DNA of 45,997 nt from Bacteroidales bacterium (GCA_026984135.1 JALSSR010000172.1:1-45997), one strand, 5' to 3'; positions 1 through 7,406 are shown, numbered from the stretch's first letter. Numbers and translations are program-made. The notes: generated by a model from the sequence alone, not told the origin.

Positions 1-957
1 ACCGTTGATTTCGGCAATCTTGAAAACTGGGATTTCGACCCTCTGTCGGGAGAGGTTAAAGATGGGTATGTGCATGGCAGGGGAAGTGTTGATCAGGAAG
101 GTGGCCCTGCTGCTTTTGTAACCTCCGGAAGAATTCTAAAGGAGCTTGGTTTTGATAAGGATATGACAATATATTTCGTCGGTAGCGTGATGGAGGAGGA
201 TTGCGACGGATTGTGCTGGAAATATATTATTGAAGAAGATGGTATCCGTCCTGAATTTGTAATAAGCACGGAGCCTACAAACCTTAATATCTATCGCGGT
301 CACAGAGGCAGGATGGAGATTGAAGTGTCTTTTTACGGAGTTTCGGCTCACGGCTCGGCTCCCGAAAGAGGGAAAAATGCCATTTATATGGCTTCAAAGG
401 CCGCTTTGGAAATAGAGAAACTGAATGAGCGTCTTGCCTATGATGAGTTTCTCGGGAAAGGAAGTGTCACCATTTCGGAATTTGTTTCGGGAAGCCCTTC
501 GTTGTGTGCGGTAGCCGATTTTGCAAAGCTCCACCTTGACAGAAGGCTGACCTGGGGCGAGACAAAAGAAATAGCGGTTAAGGAGATCGAGGATATTGTT
601 GAAGGACTTAATGCAAAGGTTGAAGTGCTGAATTATAAAGAGCGGGCATACACAGGATTAGAGTATGGAATGGAGAAGTATTATCCTACCTGGAAAATGC
701 CTGAATCTCATCCCGTAGTACAGACCGGAGTCAGAGCTTATGAAAGTCTTTTTGCCGAAAAACCGTTGATTGACAAATGGACTTTTTCAACCAACGGAGT
801 TACAATAAACGGAATATACGGCATTCCGGTTATAGGTTTCGGACCGGGAAATGAAGTGTTGGCTCACGCCCCCAACGAAAAAGTTCCCGTTGACGACCTT
901 GTGAAAGCCTCTGCCTTTTATGCCGCTTTTGCTTATGAAATGTCAAAATGGAAGTAA
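1..957 (+). CDS. M20 family metallopeptidase, YgeY-like hydrolase (5' truncated)
   Basis: The reading frame is open from base 1, so the N-terminus lies outside the window. The visible part begins just after the usual HxDTV metal-binding segment (TVDFGNLENWDFDP). It continues with GRGSVDQEGG, whose Asp normally bridges the two metal ions of M20 enzymes, then SVMEEDCDG, which supplies the catalytic Glu pair, and ISTEPT, a typical ligand-region motif. The dimerisation domain follows (RGRMEIEVSFYGVSAHGSAPERGKNA), and the C-terminal catalytic lobe ends with a GFGPGNE...AHAPNE segment that carries the last His ligand. The sequence resembles the YgeY branch of M20 (called selenium-metabolism-linked hydrolases, related to ArgE/DapE and dipeptidases). 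The substrate cannot be read from sequence. Family assignment is strong; the YgeY label is likely. Confidence 0.85.
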   Translation, partial: TVDFGNLENWDFDPLSGEVKDGYVHGRGSVDQEGGPAAFVTSGRILKELGFDKDMTIYFVGSVMEEDCDGLCWKYIIEEDGIRPEFVISTEPTNLNIYRGHRGRMEIEVSFYGVSAHGSAPERGKNAIYMASKAALEIEKLNERLAYDEFLGKGSVTISEFVSGSPSLCAVADFAKLHLDRRLTWGETKEIAVKEIEDIVEGLNAKVEVLNYKERAYTGLEYGMEKYYPTWKMPESHPVVQTGVRAYESLFAEKPLIDKWTFSTNGVTINGIYGIPVIGFGPGNEVLAHAPNEKVPVDDLVKASAFYAAFAYEMSKWK

Positions 958-1002
958 TACGCTGATTATAAGTGAAATCAGATTAAAAGCCCGCGGAAAG
1001 AG

Positions 1003-1290
1003 CCTTGCCGGATTGAAGTTGGAATAACATCCCGTAAGGTTTGTGTGCCGGCCTGCGGGCAGAAATAACCTTGCGGGATTGTGGTTTGTGCGCCTGCCAG
1101 CGGGAAGGAATAACCTTGCGGGATTATGGTTTGCGCGTCTGCCTGCGGGGCGAGAAAAACCTTGCCGGATTGAAGTTGGAATAACATCCCGTAAGGTTTG
1201 TGTGCCTGCCAGCGGGAAGGAATAACCTTGCGGGATTATGGTTTGCGCGCCTTCCTGCGGGGCGAGAAAAACCTTGCGGGATTGAAGTCG
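1003..1290. repeat. Cluster of ~45-bp GC-rich palindromic-type repeats
   Basis: The core AACCTTGCGGGATT, or a one-base variant with GCCGG, occurs at 1067-1080, 1112-1125, 1158-1171, 1224-1237 and 1270-1283, with a truncated copy at 1003-1014. The inverted form ATCCCGTAAGGTT occurs at 1029-1041 and 1186-1198. Between cores lie variants of a GTGTGCCTGCC(A/T)GCGGG linker. A 47-bp stretch at 1003-1049 is repeated without change at 1160-1206, giving a 157-bp higher-order period. Inverted and direct cores face each other (for example 1029-1041 with 1067-1080), so transcripts could fold into hairpins. The array fills the gap between the M20 gene and the promoter at 1331. Open frames across it only reflect the repeat and are not genes. 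Confidence 0.85.
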
Positions 1291-1330
1291 GAGTAGCGAC
1301 AGCAGATGATGTATTAAAAACTAAAAAGTC

Positions 1331-1361
1331 TTGGAGAATTTTGAAATATTTTGTACCTTCG
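1331..1361 (+). promoter_or_regulatory. Bacteroidota-type -33/-7 promoter for the coiled-coil nuclease-like gene
   Basis: TTG at 1331-1333, a 20-bp spacer, then TACCTTCG at 1354-1361, a one-base variant of the TAnnTTTG -7 element. Transcription would start near 1367. This places the true start codon of the following gene downstream of 1367, not in the repeats. Confidence 0.6.
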
Positions 1362-1385
1362 CAAAGTGAAAAACTACTTCAAACT

Positions 1386-2012
1386 GTGGAAAAAGAAATA
1401 AAAAATACTGCAAACGAACCGCTTCAACAGTACAAAAGGCCTTCGGGTTTTGAAGATGTGTGGAAAATGTTTATGGAAACGGATCGAATATTGTCGGAAA
1501 AATTTAAGGAAACCGATGAAATGCTTTCCCAAAAATTTTTGGAAACCGACAAAAAGTTTAAGGAAACCGACAAAAAAATAAAGGAGTTATCTGCACTATT
1601 TACTTCGCAGTGGGGAAAACTTGTCGAATCGCTTGTTGAGGGCGATTTGGTAAAATTGTTAAATGAAAGAGGTATAAAAGTTGAGCGAACCGTACAGCGA
1701 GTAAAAGGTAATCGTAACGGTGAAAATTTCGAGTACGACATTATAGCCTTAAACGGTGAAGAGATAGTAATAGTGGAAGTAAAGACAACATTACGTCCCG
1801 ACGATATAAAAACTTTTCACGAAAAGTTGTGGAAAGCCAAGCAATATCTACCCGAATACAAAGAAAGAAAGATTTACGGTGCGGTAGCCTATATTTCGGT
1901 GGAAGGCTCTGCCGACAGTATGGCAGAGAAAGCCGGAATGTTCGTCATCAAAGCCACCGGTAGCAGCTCTTCGTTAGTTAATGGAGATGACTTTATACCT
2001 AAAGCCTTTTAA
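1386..2012 (+). CDS. Coiled-coil protein with PD-(D/E)XK-like C-terminal domain (DUF3782-like)
   Basis: The frame is open from about 1200, but the promoter at 1331-1361 argues that translation starts later. I use GTG 1386 (208 aa); ATG 1467 is the alternative (181 aa). The N-terminal third is a heptad-like coiled coil with repeated ETDxxxSxKFKETD units (METDRILSEKF, KETDEMLSQKF, LETDKKFKETDKK). The C-terminal half matches the nuclease fold pattern: WGKLVESLVEGDL, then EYDIIALNGEEIVIVEVKTT with D and E-x-K as candidate catalytic residues, then DIKTFHEKLWKAKQY. Similar proteins are often annotated DUF3782 or PD-(D/E)XK family and have no established function. The gene converges on the T9SS gene with a 4-bp overlap of stop codons. 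A decayed partial copy of this gene lies at 4866-5022. Confidence 0.7.
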   Translation: MEKEIKNTANEPLQQYKRPSGFEDVWKMFMETDRILSEKFKETDEMLSQKFLETDKKFKETDKKIKELSALFTSQWGKLVESLVEGDLVKLLNERGIKVERTVQRVKGNRNGENFEYDIIALNGEEIVIVEVKTTLRPDDIKTFHEKLWKAKQYLPEYKERKIYGAVAYISVEGSADSMAEKAGMFVIKATGSSSSLVNGDDFIPKAF

Positions 2013-3496
2013 TTTTTCACAAACTTTCCCTTCATCATCTTGCCGCCTTTTGTAATCACATTCAGAATGTAAACACCCTTTGTGAGACTTGATATATTAA
2101 CCTTTTCCCTAACCGATTTTGCGTTGTATTTCCTTTGCAGGATGCTTTTGCCTGCCATATCGTAAACCTTAACGGACTTTATCTTGTCCGTATTGTCGTT
2201 CAACTCTATTTGTATTGAGGTTTTCGAGGGATTGGGGATGATTTTGAAATATTTATTATAATTATTTTGTTGATACCGATTAGTATTCATAACATAGAAA
2301 TAATCTTTGTATAAATATTTCTGAAATGGCTTCCATTGTTGAACTCCACCTGTCGTATCAAGCCACATAACCTCGTATTTTGTCAATCTCGGTCCGTCAT
2401 ATTCCAATAAAACCGTATCCGCAAAAATAATTTTCCAAACTCCGAGAAAGTCCTGATTAACCTGAACTTTGTTGAAAATTATAAATCCGTCCTTGTTAAC
2501 AACTCTGTCAACAATAAAAATATCTTTCCATTGATTATCATTCCATTCCTGTGTTTCATAATGGAATCCTCCGAGTGAATCGGCAGTGGCATTTACAGTT
2601 CTTTTGATCGGTTCCCAATGATCGCCGAACCAATGATAAAAAGTAAAAGTTGTAAACTCGGGATCTTCATCCTCACTAAAACTGTAATTGTAACCATGAC
2701 AGCCTGTCCAATTTATGTGTTCAATATCGGTAAATTTTTGGTAATTAATCCAACTTTGGCTCGACATATCCCATTTCTTAAATATGTATTCATATATTAT
2801 TCCGCAAGAATCATAATGCCATATTTTTATCAAATCTTTTTGCCAATGCCCTACTACATCGGGAATCCAATCATACCAATATGCAGTATCCATACACTCT
2901 TTATCATCAAATACGTATTTGTTGCCATAAAATCTTTCCCATTTATCGTTTTCCCATTTTTCCTGTGCATATAATGTTTGATATCCGTTTGTGTCATAAT
3001 CTTCGAAATATCTGTTGGAATTAACCCATATATTAGAATCATTATTCCATTCTTGAACTATTTGGCAGGTATCTAATTTATTGTTGTTATAATAGAAAAA
3101 TATATTTTCAATATTATCCCACAGATTATTTGAAAAATCATATTCCTGATAAAGGCTTTGCGTTTTATATCCTGAAGAATCATAATAATAAATAATATGA
3201 CCAACAGAATCGTTGGTAGAGGGATCAACACTAATTAATCTTGACGGTTTATCAGGAAAAAGTTCGTTTTTATACTCCGATACTTCATATAAAAACGGCA
3301 CATATTCATTTCCTTCCCAATTATAATATTCCATTATTTTATAAATCCAAACAGTATCCGAATTACTATTTGCTTTCATTACCAATTTGGAATCGGGAAC
3401 TTTTCCGTTTTTAAGATTTGGAAATTGAGTATTTATATTTTGTCCGTTAACCATAACAGCCATTGTTATACCAATAAAAAAAGATAATTTTTTCAT
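2009..3496 (-). CDS. Secreted T9SS protein with Trp/Tyr-rich repeats
   Basis: 495 aa. A Sec signal peptide (MKKLSFFIGITMAVMVNGQ) is followed by about 380 residues of degenerate repeats rich in W, Y, N and D, with recurring YYDSSGY, YDTNGYQ and EWNDNQWK patterns of about 30-40 residues. The last ~75 residues are a type A T9SS sorting domain: IIPNPSKTSIQIEL, VKVYDMAGKSI, LTKGVYILNV, and a basic tail ending MKGKFVKN. The protein should cross the outer membrane by T9SS and be attached or released. The repeat region has no catalytic motif that I recognise; it may be adhesive or structural. Its last codons overlap the opposing nuclease-like gene by 4 bp. A short copy of its 3' end is found at 5023-5050. 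No consensus -7 box was recognised upstream. Confidence 0.8.
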   Translation of the reverse strand: MKKLSFFIGITMAVMVNGQNINTQFPNLKNGKVPDSKLVMKANSNSDTVWIYKIMEYYNWEGNEYVPFLYEVSEYKNELFPDKPSRLISVDPSTNDSVGHIIYYYDSSGYKTQSLYQEYDFSNNLWDNIENIFFYYNNNKLDTCQIVQEWNNDSNIWVNSNRYFEDYDTNGYQTLYAQEKWENDKWERFYGNKYVFDDKECMDTAYWYDWIPDVVGHWQKDLIKIWHYDSCGIIYEYIFKKWDMSSQSWINYQKFTDIEHINWTGCHGYNYSFSEDEDPEFTTFTFYHWFGDHWEPIKRTVNATADSLGGFHYETQEWNDNQWKDIFIVDRVVNKDGFIIFNKVQVNQDFLGVWKIIFADTVLLEYDGPRLTKYEVMWLDTTGGVQQWKPFQKYLYKDYFYVMNTNRYQQNNYNKYFKIIPNPSKTSIQIELNDNTDKIKSVKVYDMAGKSILQRKYNAKSVREKVNISSLTKGVYILNVITKGGKMMKGKFVKN

Positions 3497-3878
3497 TTCA
3501 TTTTACTTTTTCATATTAAAAACAATAAAACTGTTGCAATAATTCCTTTTTTCATATCTTTAATTTTTTTCAATGAGTTAATGAATTAATTTTTTCAGAC
3601 AATTGGAATTGTCCGGTTGGGGATTCGGCCCTTCCCCTTAGTTTGCCGGATATGAGAGTCAAACGCCACTCCGACCCGTTGCAATTTCCGTTACGGCCGC
3701 TTCCGTCATCCGGCACGCCGGAAAGCGGCTATTCGCTATGAACCTGTTTTTCCCGGTCCGGAATATGTCGTTTCCGGTAATTGAACCTTTACTTTTATCC
3801 TGTAATTTGCCTTTATGTTGTTTCCGCTTGTCATAATTTCGCGGGATTTTATTGTTTTCGTATGGTAAAATTTTTAAT

Positions 3879-3888
3879 GGGGGGGGGG
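3879..3888. repeat. Ten-base poly-G homopolymer tract
   Basis: A run of ten G on the plus strand (ten C on the minus strand) in an otherwise AT-rich stretch. Such runs are prone to slipped-strand length change. On the minus strand it falls near codon 8 of an 81-codon frame. It could also affect transcription if it lies in a promoter region, but no nearby promoter is evident. Confidence 0.9.
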
Positions 3889-4039
3889 AGTAAACGTCTG
3901 ACACTCAATCATTTGTAATGATTGCAAACAGATAATTATATGTTTCATCATCCTGACCATCGGGCAACGGTTTACTTTGCAAATATAATAAATCTTCGGG
4001 AAAAGCAAATTTTTTTAAGTATTTATTTTAGGTGATTCT

Positions 4040-4090
4040 AATCCCGTAAGGTTTGTGCGCCGGCCTGCGGGCAGTAATAACCTTGCGGGA
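4040..4090. repeat. Solitary hairpin copy of the 1003-1290 repeat family
   Basis: AATCCCGTAAGGTT is followed, after ~27 bp of GC-rich linker containing GCCGGCCTGCGGGC, by AACCTTGCGGGATT. The two 14-bp arms pair with one mismatch (a G-T pair in RNA). The linker GTGCGCCGGCCTGCGGGCAG is almost the same as at 1043-1062. This shows that the family is a mobile or dispersed palindromic unit rather than only a local tandem array. Confidence 0.8.
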
Positions 4091-4177
4091 TTATGGTAGG
4101 AATATTGGAATTGTCTAACGCATTTAAACCGGTGAATGAGCGCAGGCAAGCAGGGTCTGAAATTTAATTGTTCGATA

Positions 4178-4576
4178 CTATCTGTTAATCCAGTTTTCGA
4201 TCTCTATATTAGTGATTCTATCGAATTCCCTGATATTTTCCGTAACCATAATCAATTCTTTTTCAACAGCCGTACAACCAATTAACAGGTCAAAGTCACT
4301 TATTAATATCCCATTTTTTCTAAGACGTGCCTTTTCTTTTCCAAATAAATAAATGGAGTCATAAATTGGTAAAACAGTGACTAAGTCTATAAACTGATTA
4401 AGAACTGAATGGTTTTTTGAAGGATTGCTACTACTTTCTGCACCATATACAAGTTCGGCAAAAGTTATTTCTGAAATTGCACAGTTATGTAATCCAATCT
4501 CCTCAAACTTTTCAAGCAGATTGAACTTACCCCGAAAGAAGTGAATACAGATATTTGAGTCAAGTAAGAATTTCAT
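4178..4576 (-). CDS. vapC: VapC-like PIN-domain toxin
   Basis: 132 aa, the usual length for VapC ribonucleases. PIN-domain acidic residues are visible: D6 in FLLDSN, the Glu in ITFAELVYG, the Asp pair in ISDFDLLIGCTA, and the C-terminal TENIREFDRI, equivalent to the TxN..DF motif. VapC toxins are Mg-dependent RNases, commonly cutting initiator tRNA or rRNA; the target here is unknown. It overlaps the upstream antitoxin gene by 4 bp (ATGA), so the two are probably translationally coupled and transcribed from 4829-4858. The pair lies between a solitary hairpin repeat and a decayed gene fragment, which suggests that it was inserted there. Confidence 0.88.
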   Translation of the reverse strand: MKFLLDSNICIHFFRGKFNLLEKFEEIGLHNCAISEITFAELVYGAESSSNPSKNHSVLNQFIDLVTVLPIYDSIYLFGKEKARLRKNGILISDFDLLIGCTAVEKELIMVTENIREFDRITNIEIENWINR

Positions 4577-4815
4577 TCAAAGTCTATAGGGATTTGTTTT
4601 TCAACTCTTGAATTCTTTATATCTTTTATGATTTCATCAGAGTCTCTTTCATCGTCCCACGAACCATAAAGACTACTTAAATCAATATTTTTACCTTTTT
4701 TAATATCAATTGATTCAGTTAATTTCCTAATAAGCAATTTCTTAGAAAAATCATCCATTTCTATTAAAAAACCGAAATATTTATCAATCGTTTTATTTGT
4801 AAGTGCCAAACCCAT
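4573..4815 (-). CDS. Antitoxin partner of the PIN toxin
   Basis: 80 aa, mainly helical, with a WDDERDSDEIIKDIKNSR segment near the C-terminus. Acidic C-termini of this type (SW.dd.sadEi...ir.sR) are common in antitoxins that cover a PIN-domain active site. No clear ribbon-helix-helix or AbrB motif is visible at the N-terminus (MGLALTNKTIDKYFGFLIEM). The call rests mainly on size, position just upstream of the toxin and the 4-bp overlap. It probably autoregulates the operon, as is usual for the class. Confidence 0.75.
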   Translation of the reverse strand: MGLALTNKTIDKYFGFLIEMDDFSKKLLIRKLTESIDIKKGKNIDLSSLYGSWDDERDSDEIIKDIKNSRVEKQIPIDFE

Positions 4816-4828
4816 AATATTTTTTTTA

Positions 4829-4858
4829 CAAAAATAGTAAAAATAATTCTTAAACCAA
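4829..4858 (-). promoter_or_regulatory. -33/-7 promoter of the toxin-antitoxin operon
   Basis: Read on the minus strand: TTG (4858-4856), a 19-bp spacer, and a perfect -7 element TATTTTTG (4836-4829). The antitoxin ATG is 13 nt downstream of the -7 box, giving a very short leader. Confidence 0.7.
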
Positions 4859-4865
4859 AAGAATA

Positions 4866-5022
4866 TATTCCAGAAAACAAAAATCTACAGTGCAGTGGCT
4901 TTCATAACCGCCGACGGCTCATCCGACAGAATGGCCGAAAAACTCGGGATGTTTGTCATAAAAGCCACCGGTAGCAGCTCTTCCATAGTAAATGCAGATG
5001 GTTTTGTACCGAAAACCTTTTA
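4866..5022 (+). pseudogene. 3' remnant of a second copy of the 1386-2012 nuclease-like gene
   Basis: Translating the frame that ends at the TAA at 5020-5022 gives KIYSAVAFITADGSSDRMAE, then KLGMFVIKATGSSSSIVNAD and GFVPKTF. The intact gene ends KIYGAVAYISVEGSADSMAE, KAGMFVIKATGSSSSLVNGD, DFIPKAF. The match covers only the last ~50 residues and stops abruptly near the promoter of the toxin-antitoxin operon. The nucleotide match includes an identical stretch of just over 20 bases encoding KATGSSS. Confidence 0.9.
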
Positions 5023-5053
5023 ATTCTTCACAAACGTCCCTTTCATTATCCTT
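5020..5053 (-). pseudogene. Remnant of the T9SS-protein 3' end
   Basis: On the minus strand this reads IMKGTFVKN-stop, matching MMKGKFVKN-stop at the end of the T9SS gene at 2009-3496. It overlaps the opposing remnant in the same convergent arrangement as the intact pair, so the duplicated unit covered the junction of both genes. Homology ends at about 5050. Confidence 0.8.
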
Positions 5054-5495
5054 TCTTTGTGTGTTCTTTGAGCCTTCGTGTCTTTGTGGCTAATTTCCTG
5101 ATATTTTGCCACTAAGTCTCAAAGACACTAAGAACCACAAAGGCATCAGGTTTCAACGCAATGAACTCATACACAACAAAATGCAAAATCAATATATTTA
5201 TTGCGAAAATTCAGAACCGTATTACGGTAGTGTGAATATTTTAAATAAATTCAGAATAACCGACCCTAAGGGAATTAGCGTGAACCCCAAATTTCGCGGG
5301 TCGTCAAATAGACTGATTCTGAACATAAATACAAATTTCTTCGAGTTAAATTTACTATAACTCAAACAACTGCATCAAAGAGAAATTGCAAAGTTTATGA
5401 GTCGGTTGATATGACCTTACAGGTTCAGTCCGGGAAAATATATTCAAAAACTACTACTTTTCTAAAAATAATTACTACTTTCGTGTCGGGAGGAA
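5054..5495. other. Intergenic region with imperfect inverted repeat upstream of recQ
   Basis: 5054-5146 contains two arms, one with CTTTGTGTGTTCTTTGAGCC and TGTCTTTGTGGC, the other with GCCACTAAGTCTC and AACCACAAAGG. They are imperfectly complementary around an AT-rich centre (~5090-5105). An 84-codon frame at 5106-5360 begins inside this repeat and has no recognisable domain, so I do not call it a gene. A possible recQ -7 element TACTTTCG lies at 5476-5483, without a clear -33 box. Confidence 0.5.
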
Positions 5496-7406
5496 ATGAA
5501 CTTGGACATTCATCAAATACTTGTAAAATATTGGGGATACGGAACTTTCAGACCCTTACAGGAGGATATTATCAATTCCGTACTTGAAGGTCGCGACACT
5601 CTTGCGCTTCTTCCTACCGGAGGCGGAAAGTCAGTCTGTTTTCAGGTGCCTGCACTTGCAATGGAAGGACTTTGTATTGTTGTAACACCCCTCATCGCGT
5701 TGATGAAGGATCAGGTGGAAAATCTGCAAAAAAAAGGAATCAGGGCGCTGGCAATACATTCGGGTATGACCTCGTATGAAATAGAGGTAGTTATTAATAA
5801 TTGCGTTTATAATGATGTCAAATTTCTCTATCTCTCACCCGAACGACTGGAAACGGACAAGATAATTCACAACATTGACAGAATGAGTGTGAATTTACTG
5901 GCTGTTGACGAAGCGCACTGCATTTCTCAGTGGGGATATGATTTCAGGCCGTCATATCTCAAAATTGCCGAAATAAGAAAAAAACTACCCGGAGTACCCG
6001 TTCTTGCACTTACCGCAACAGCCACCACCGATGTCATTCCCGACATACAGGAAAAACTTGAGTTCAGTGAGAAAAATGTTTTCAGGTCATCTTTTGAGCG
6101 CAAAAACCTGACGTATGTCGTTCTGAAAGAAGAAGATAAACTTAACAGACTGTTAAAAGTAATCAATAACCTGAAAGGTAGCGGAATTGTTTACGTCAGA
6201 AGCCGCCGCAAGTCGGTTGAGATAAGAAATTTCTTGGTTACCAATCACATAATGGCCGATTTCTATCATGCCGGGCTTGATCAGAAAACACGGGATATAA
6301 AACAAGACTTGTGGATGAAAGGTGAAACCAGGGTTATGGTTGCAACCAATGCATTTGGAATGGGAATTGACAAGCCGAATGTGAGGTTCGTGGCACACAT
6401 GGATATTCCCGATAATATCGAATCCTATTTTCAGGAAGCCGGCAGGGCAGGCAGGGACGGAAAACTTTCCTACGCAGTGCTTTTATATGATAATGGTGAT
6501 CTCGCAGATTTGAACAGTCATTTTGAAACGGCTTTTCCTCCGATGGAAACGATAAAAAGGGTTTACCGGGCGCTCGGTAACTATCTTCAACTTGCTGTCG
6601 GAAGCGGTAAAGATGCAAGTTTTGACTTTGACATAATAAAGTTCTGTACAAATTACAATTTCAACAGGATTATTGCATACAATGCCCTCAGATTCTTAGA
6701 AAAAGAGGGATTTATAATGCTTCAGGAATTCTCGGAAGCAGATTCAAAAATACATCTCAAGGTAAATAAGGAAGATATTTATAAATTTCAGGTCGAAAAC
6801 CCAAAATATGATAAGTTTGTAAAAGTGCTGCTCCGCTCTTACAGCGGGTTGTTTACCGATTTTGTGAAGATTAGCGAAAGTCAGATTGCATCACGGTTGG
6901 GAATAAGCGAAAACAGGACTATCAATCTACTCCGGACCCTTGAGCAGTTTAATATTCTTGTTTATGTCAAACGTAAAAATCAACCACAGCTGACTTTTCT
7001 AACCGAGCGAATTGATGCAAAAGATATTTTCATTTCCGATGAACATTACCGAAACAGAAAAGAATCGGCCAAAAGGAGGATTGATGCGGTTATTAAATAT
7101 ATCACCTCAAAAACAAAATGCAGGAATAGCCTGCTACTTGAATATTTTGGAGAGAAAGACACAAAACGGTGTGGCAGATGTGATGTTTGCGTAAAAAGAA
7201 ATAAGATTGAACTCAGTGAGCTGGCATTTGATAATATTCTTCACCGAATAAAACCGCATCTTAAAGAAAAACCTTGTTCCGTAAACGAATTGACAGAGAT
7301 TTTAGACGGTGTAAATGAAGATAACATATTAAAAGTCATACAATGGTTACTTGATAATGATAAGTTAATTTACAATAAAGATAAAAAGTTGCTTTGGAAA
7401 TCATAG
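5496..7406 (+). CDS. recQ: ATP-dependent DNA helicase RecQ
   Basis: 636 aa. Superfamily 2 helicase motifs are complete: motif 0 FRPLQEDII (~18-26), Walker A TGGGKS (41-46), DEAH (138-141) followed by the RecQ-specific aromatic-rich loop CISQWGYDFRP, LALTATAT (motif III), and motif VI QEAGRAGRDG. The RecQ C-terminal zinc site is present as C542, C559, C562 and C565 (CGRCDVC), followed by a short winged-helix region. No HRDC domain is apparent, and the C-terminus is short. RecQ unwinds DNA 3' to 5' in recombination and fork repair. GGGAGG at 5488-5493 is only 2 nt from the ATG, too close for a classic Shine-Dalgarno site. The next gene overlaps the 3' end by 13 bp, so the two probably form an operon. 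Confidence 0.96.
   Translation: MNLDIHQILVKYWGYGTFRPLQEDIINSVLEGRDTLALLPTGGGKSVCFQVPALAMEGLCIVVTPLIALMKDQVENLQKKGIRALAIHSGMTSYEIEVVINNCVYNDVKFLYLSPERLETDKIIHNIDRMSVNLLAVDEAHCISQWGYDFRPSYLKIAEIRKKLPGVPVLALTATATTDVIPDIQEKLEFSEKNVFRSSFERKNLTYVVLKEEDKLNRLLKVINNLKGSGIVYVRSRRKSVEIRNFLVTNHIMADFYHAGLDQKTRDIKQDLWMKGETRVMVATNAFGMGIDKPNVRFVAHMDIPDNIESYFQEAGRAGRDGKLSYAVLLYDNGDLADLNSHFETAFPPMETIKRVYRALGNYLQLAVGSGKDASFDFDIIKFCTNYNFNRIIAYNALRFLEKEGFIMLQEFSEADSKIHLKVNKEDIYKFQVENPKYDKFVKVLLRSYSGLFTDFVKISESQIASRLGISENRTINLLRTLEQFNILVYVKRKNQPQLTFLTERIDAKDIFISDEHYRNRKESAKRRIDAVIKYITSKTKCRNSLLLEYFGEKDTKRCGRCDVCVKRNKIELSELAFDNILHRIKPHLKEKPCSVNELTEILDGVNEDNILKVIQWLLDNDKLIYNKDKKLLWKS

Larger units (their letters stand above)
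3497..4177. other. 681-bp intergenic region with structured GC-rich segment
   Basis: No gene that I can support. It contains a perfect 7-bp inverted repeat with a 2-nt loop at 3598-3613 (GACAATT/AATTGTC); a GC-rich, self-complementary stretch at 3698-3729 (CCGCTTCCG against CGGAAAGCGG with nested CCGG pairs); a run of ten G at 3879-3888; and a hairpin copy of the upstream repeat family at 4040-4090. An 81-codon minus-strand frame (3659-3904) crosses the poly-G run, but it has no signal peptide, domain or promoter that I recognise. Confidence 0.6.

Noticed and set aside
1043-1225. 60-codon plus-strand frame with LPAGRNNLAGLWFARLPAGRE-type repeats
   Set aside because: The amino-acid repeat is simply the translated DNA repeat; no promoter or start context, and the repeat occurs in both orientations.
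1003-1290. Possible CRISPR array
   Set aside because: Repeats are imperfect, occur in both orientations, have no unique spacers of constant length, and there are no cas genes.
3659-3904. 81-codon minus-strand frame crossing the poly-G run
   Set aside because: No signal peptide, domain or promoter; it lies in a structured GC-rich segment. Kept only as an observation.
5106-5360. 84-codon plus-strand frame upstream of recQ
   Set aside because: Starts inside an imperfect inverted repeat, has low-complexity composition and no recognised domain.
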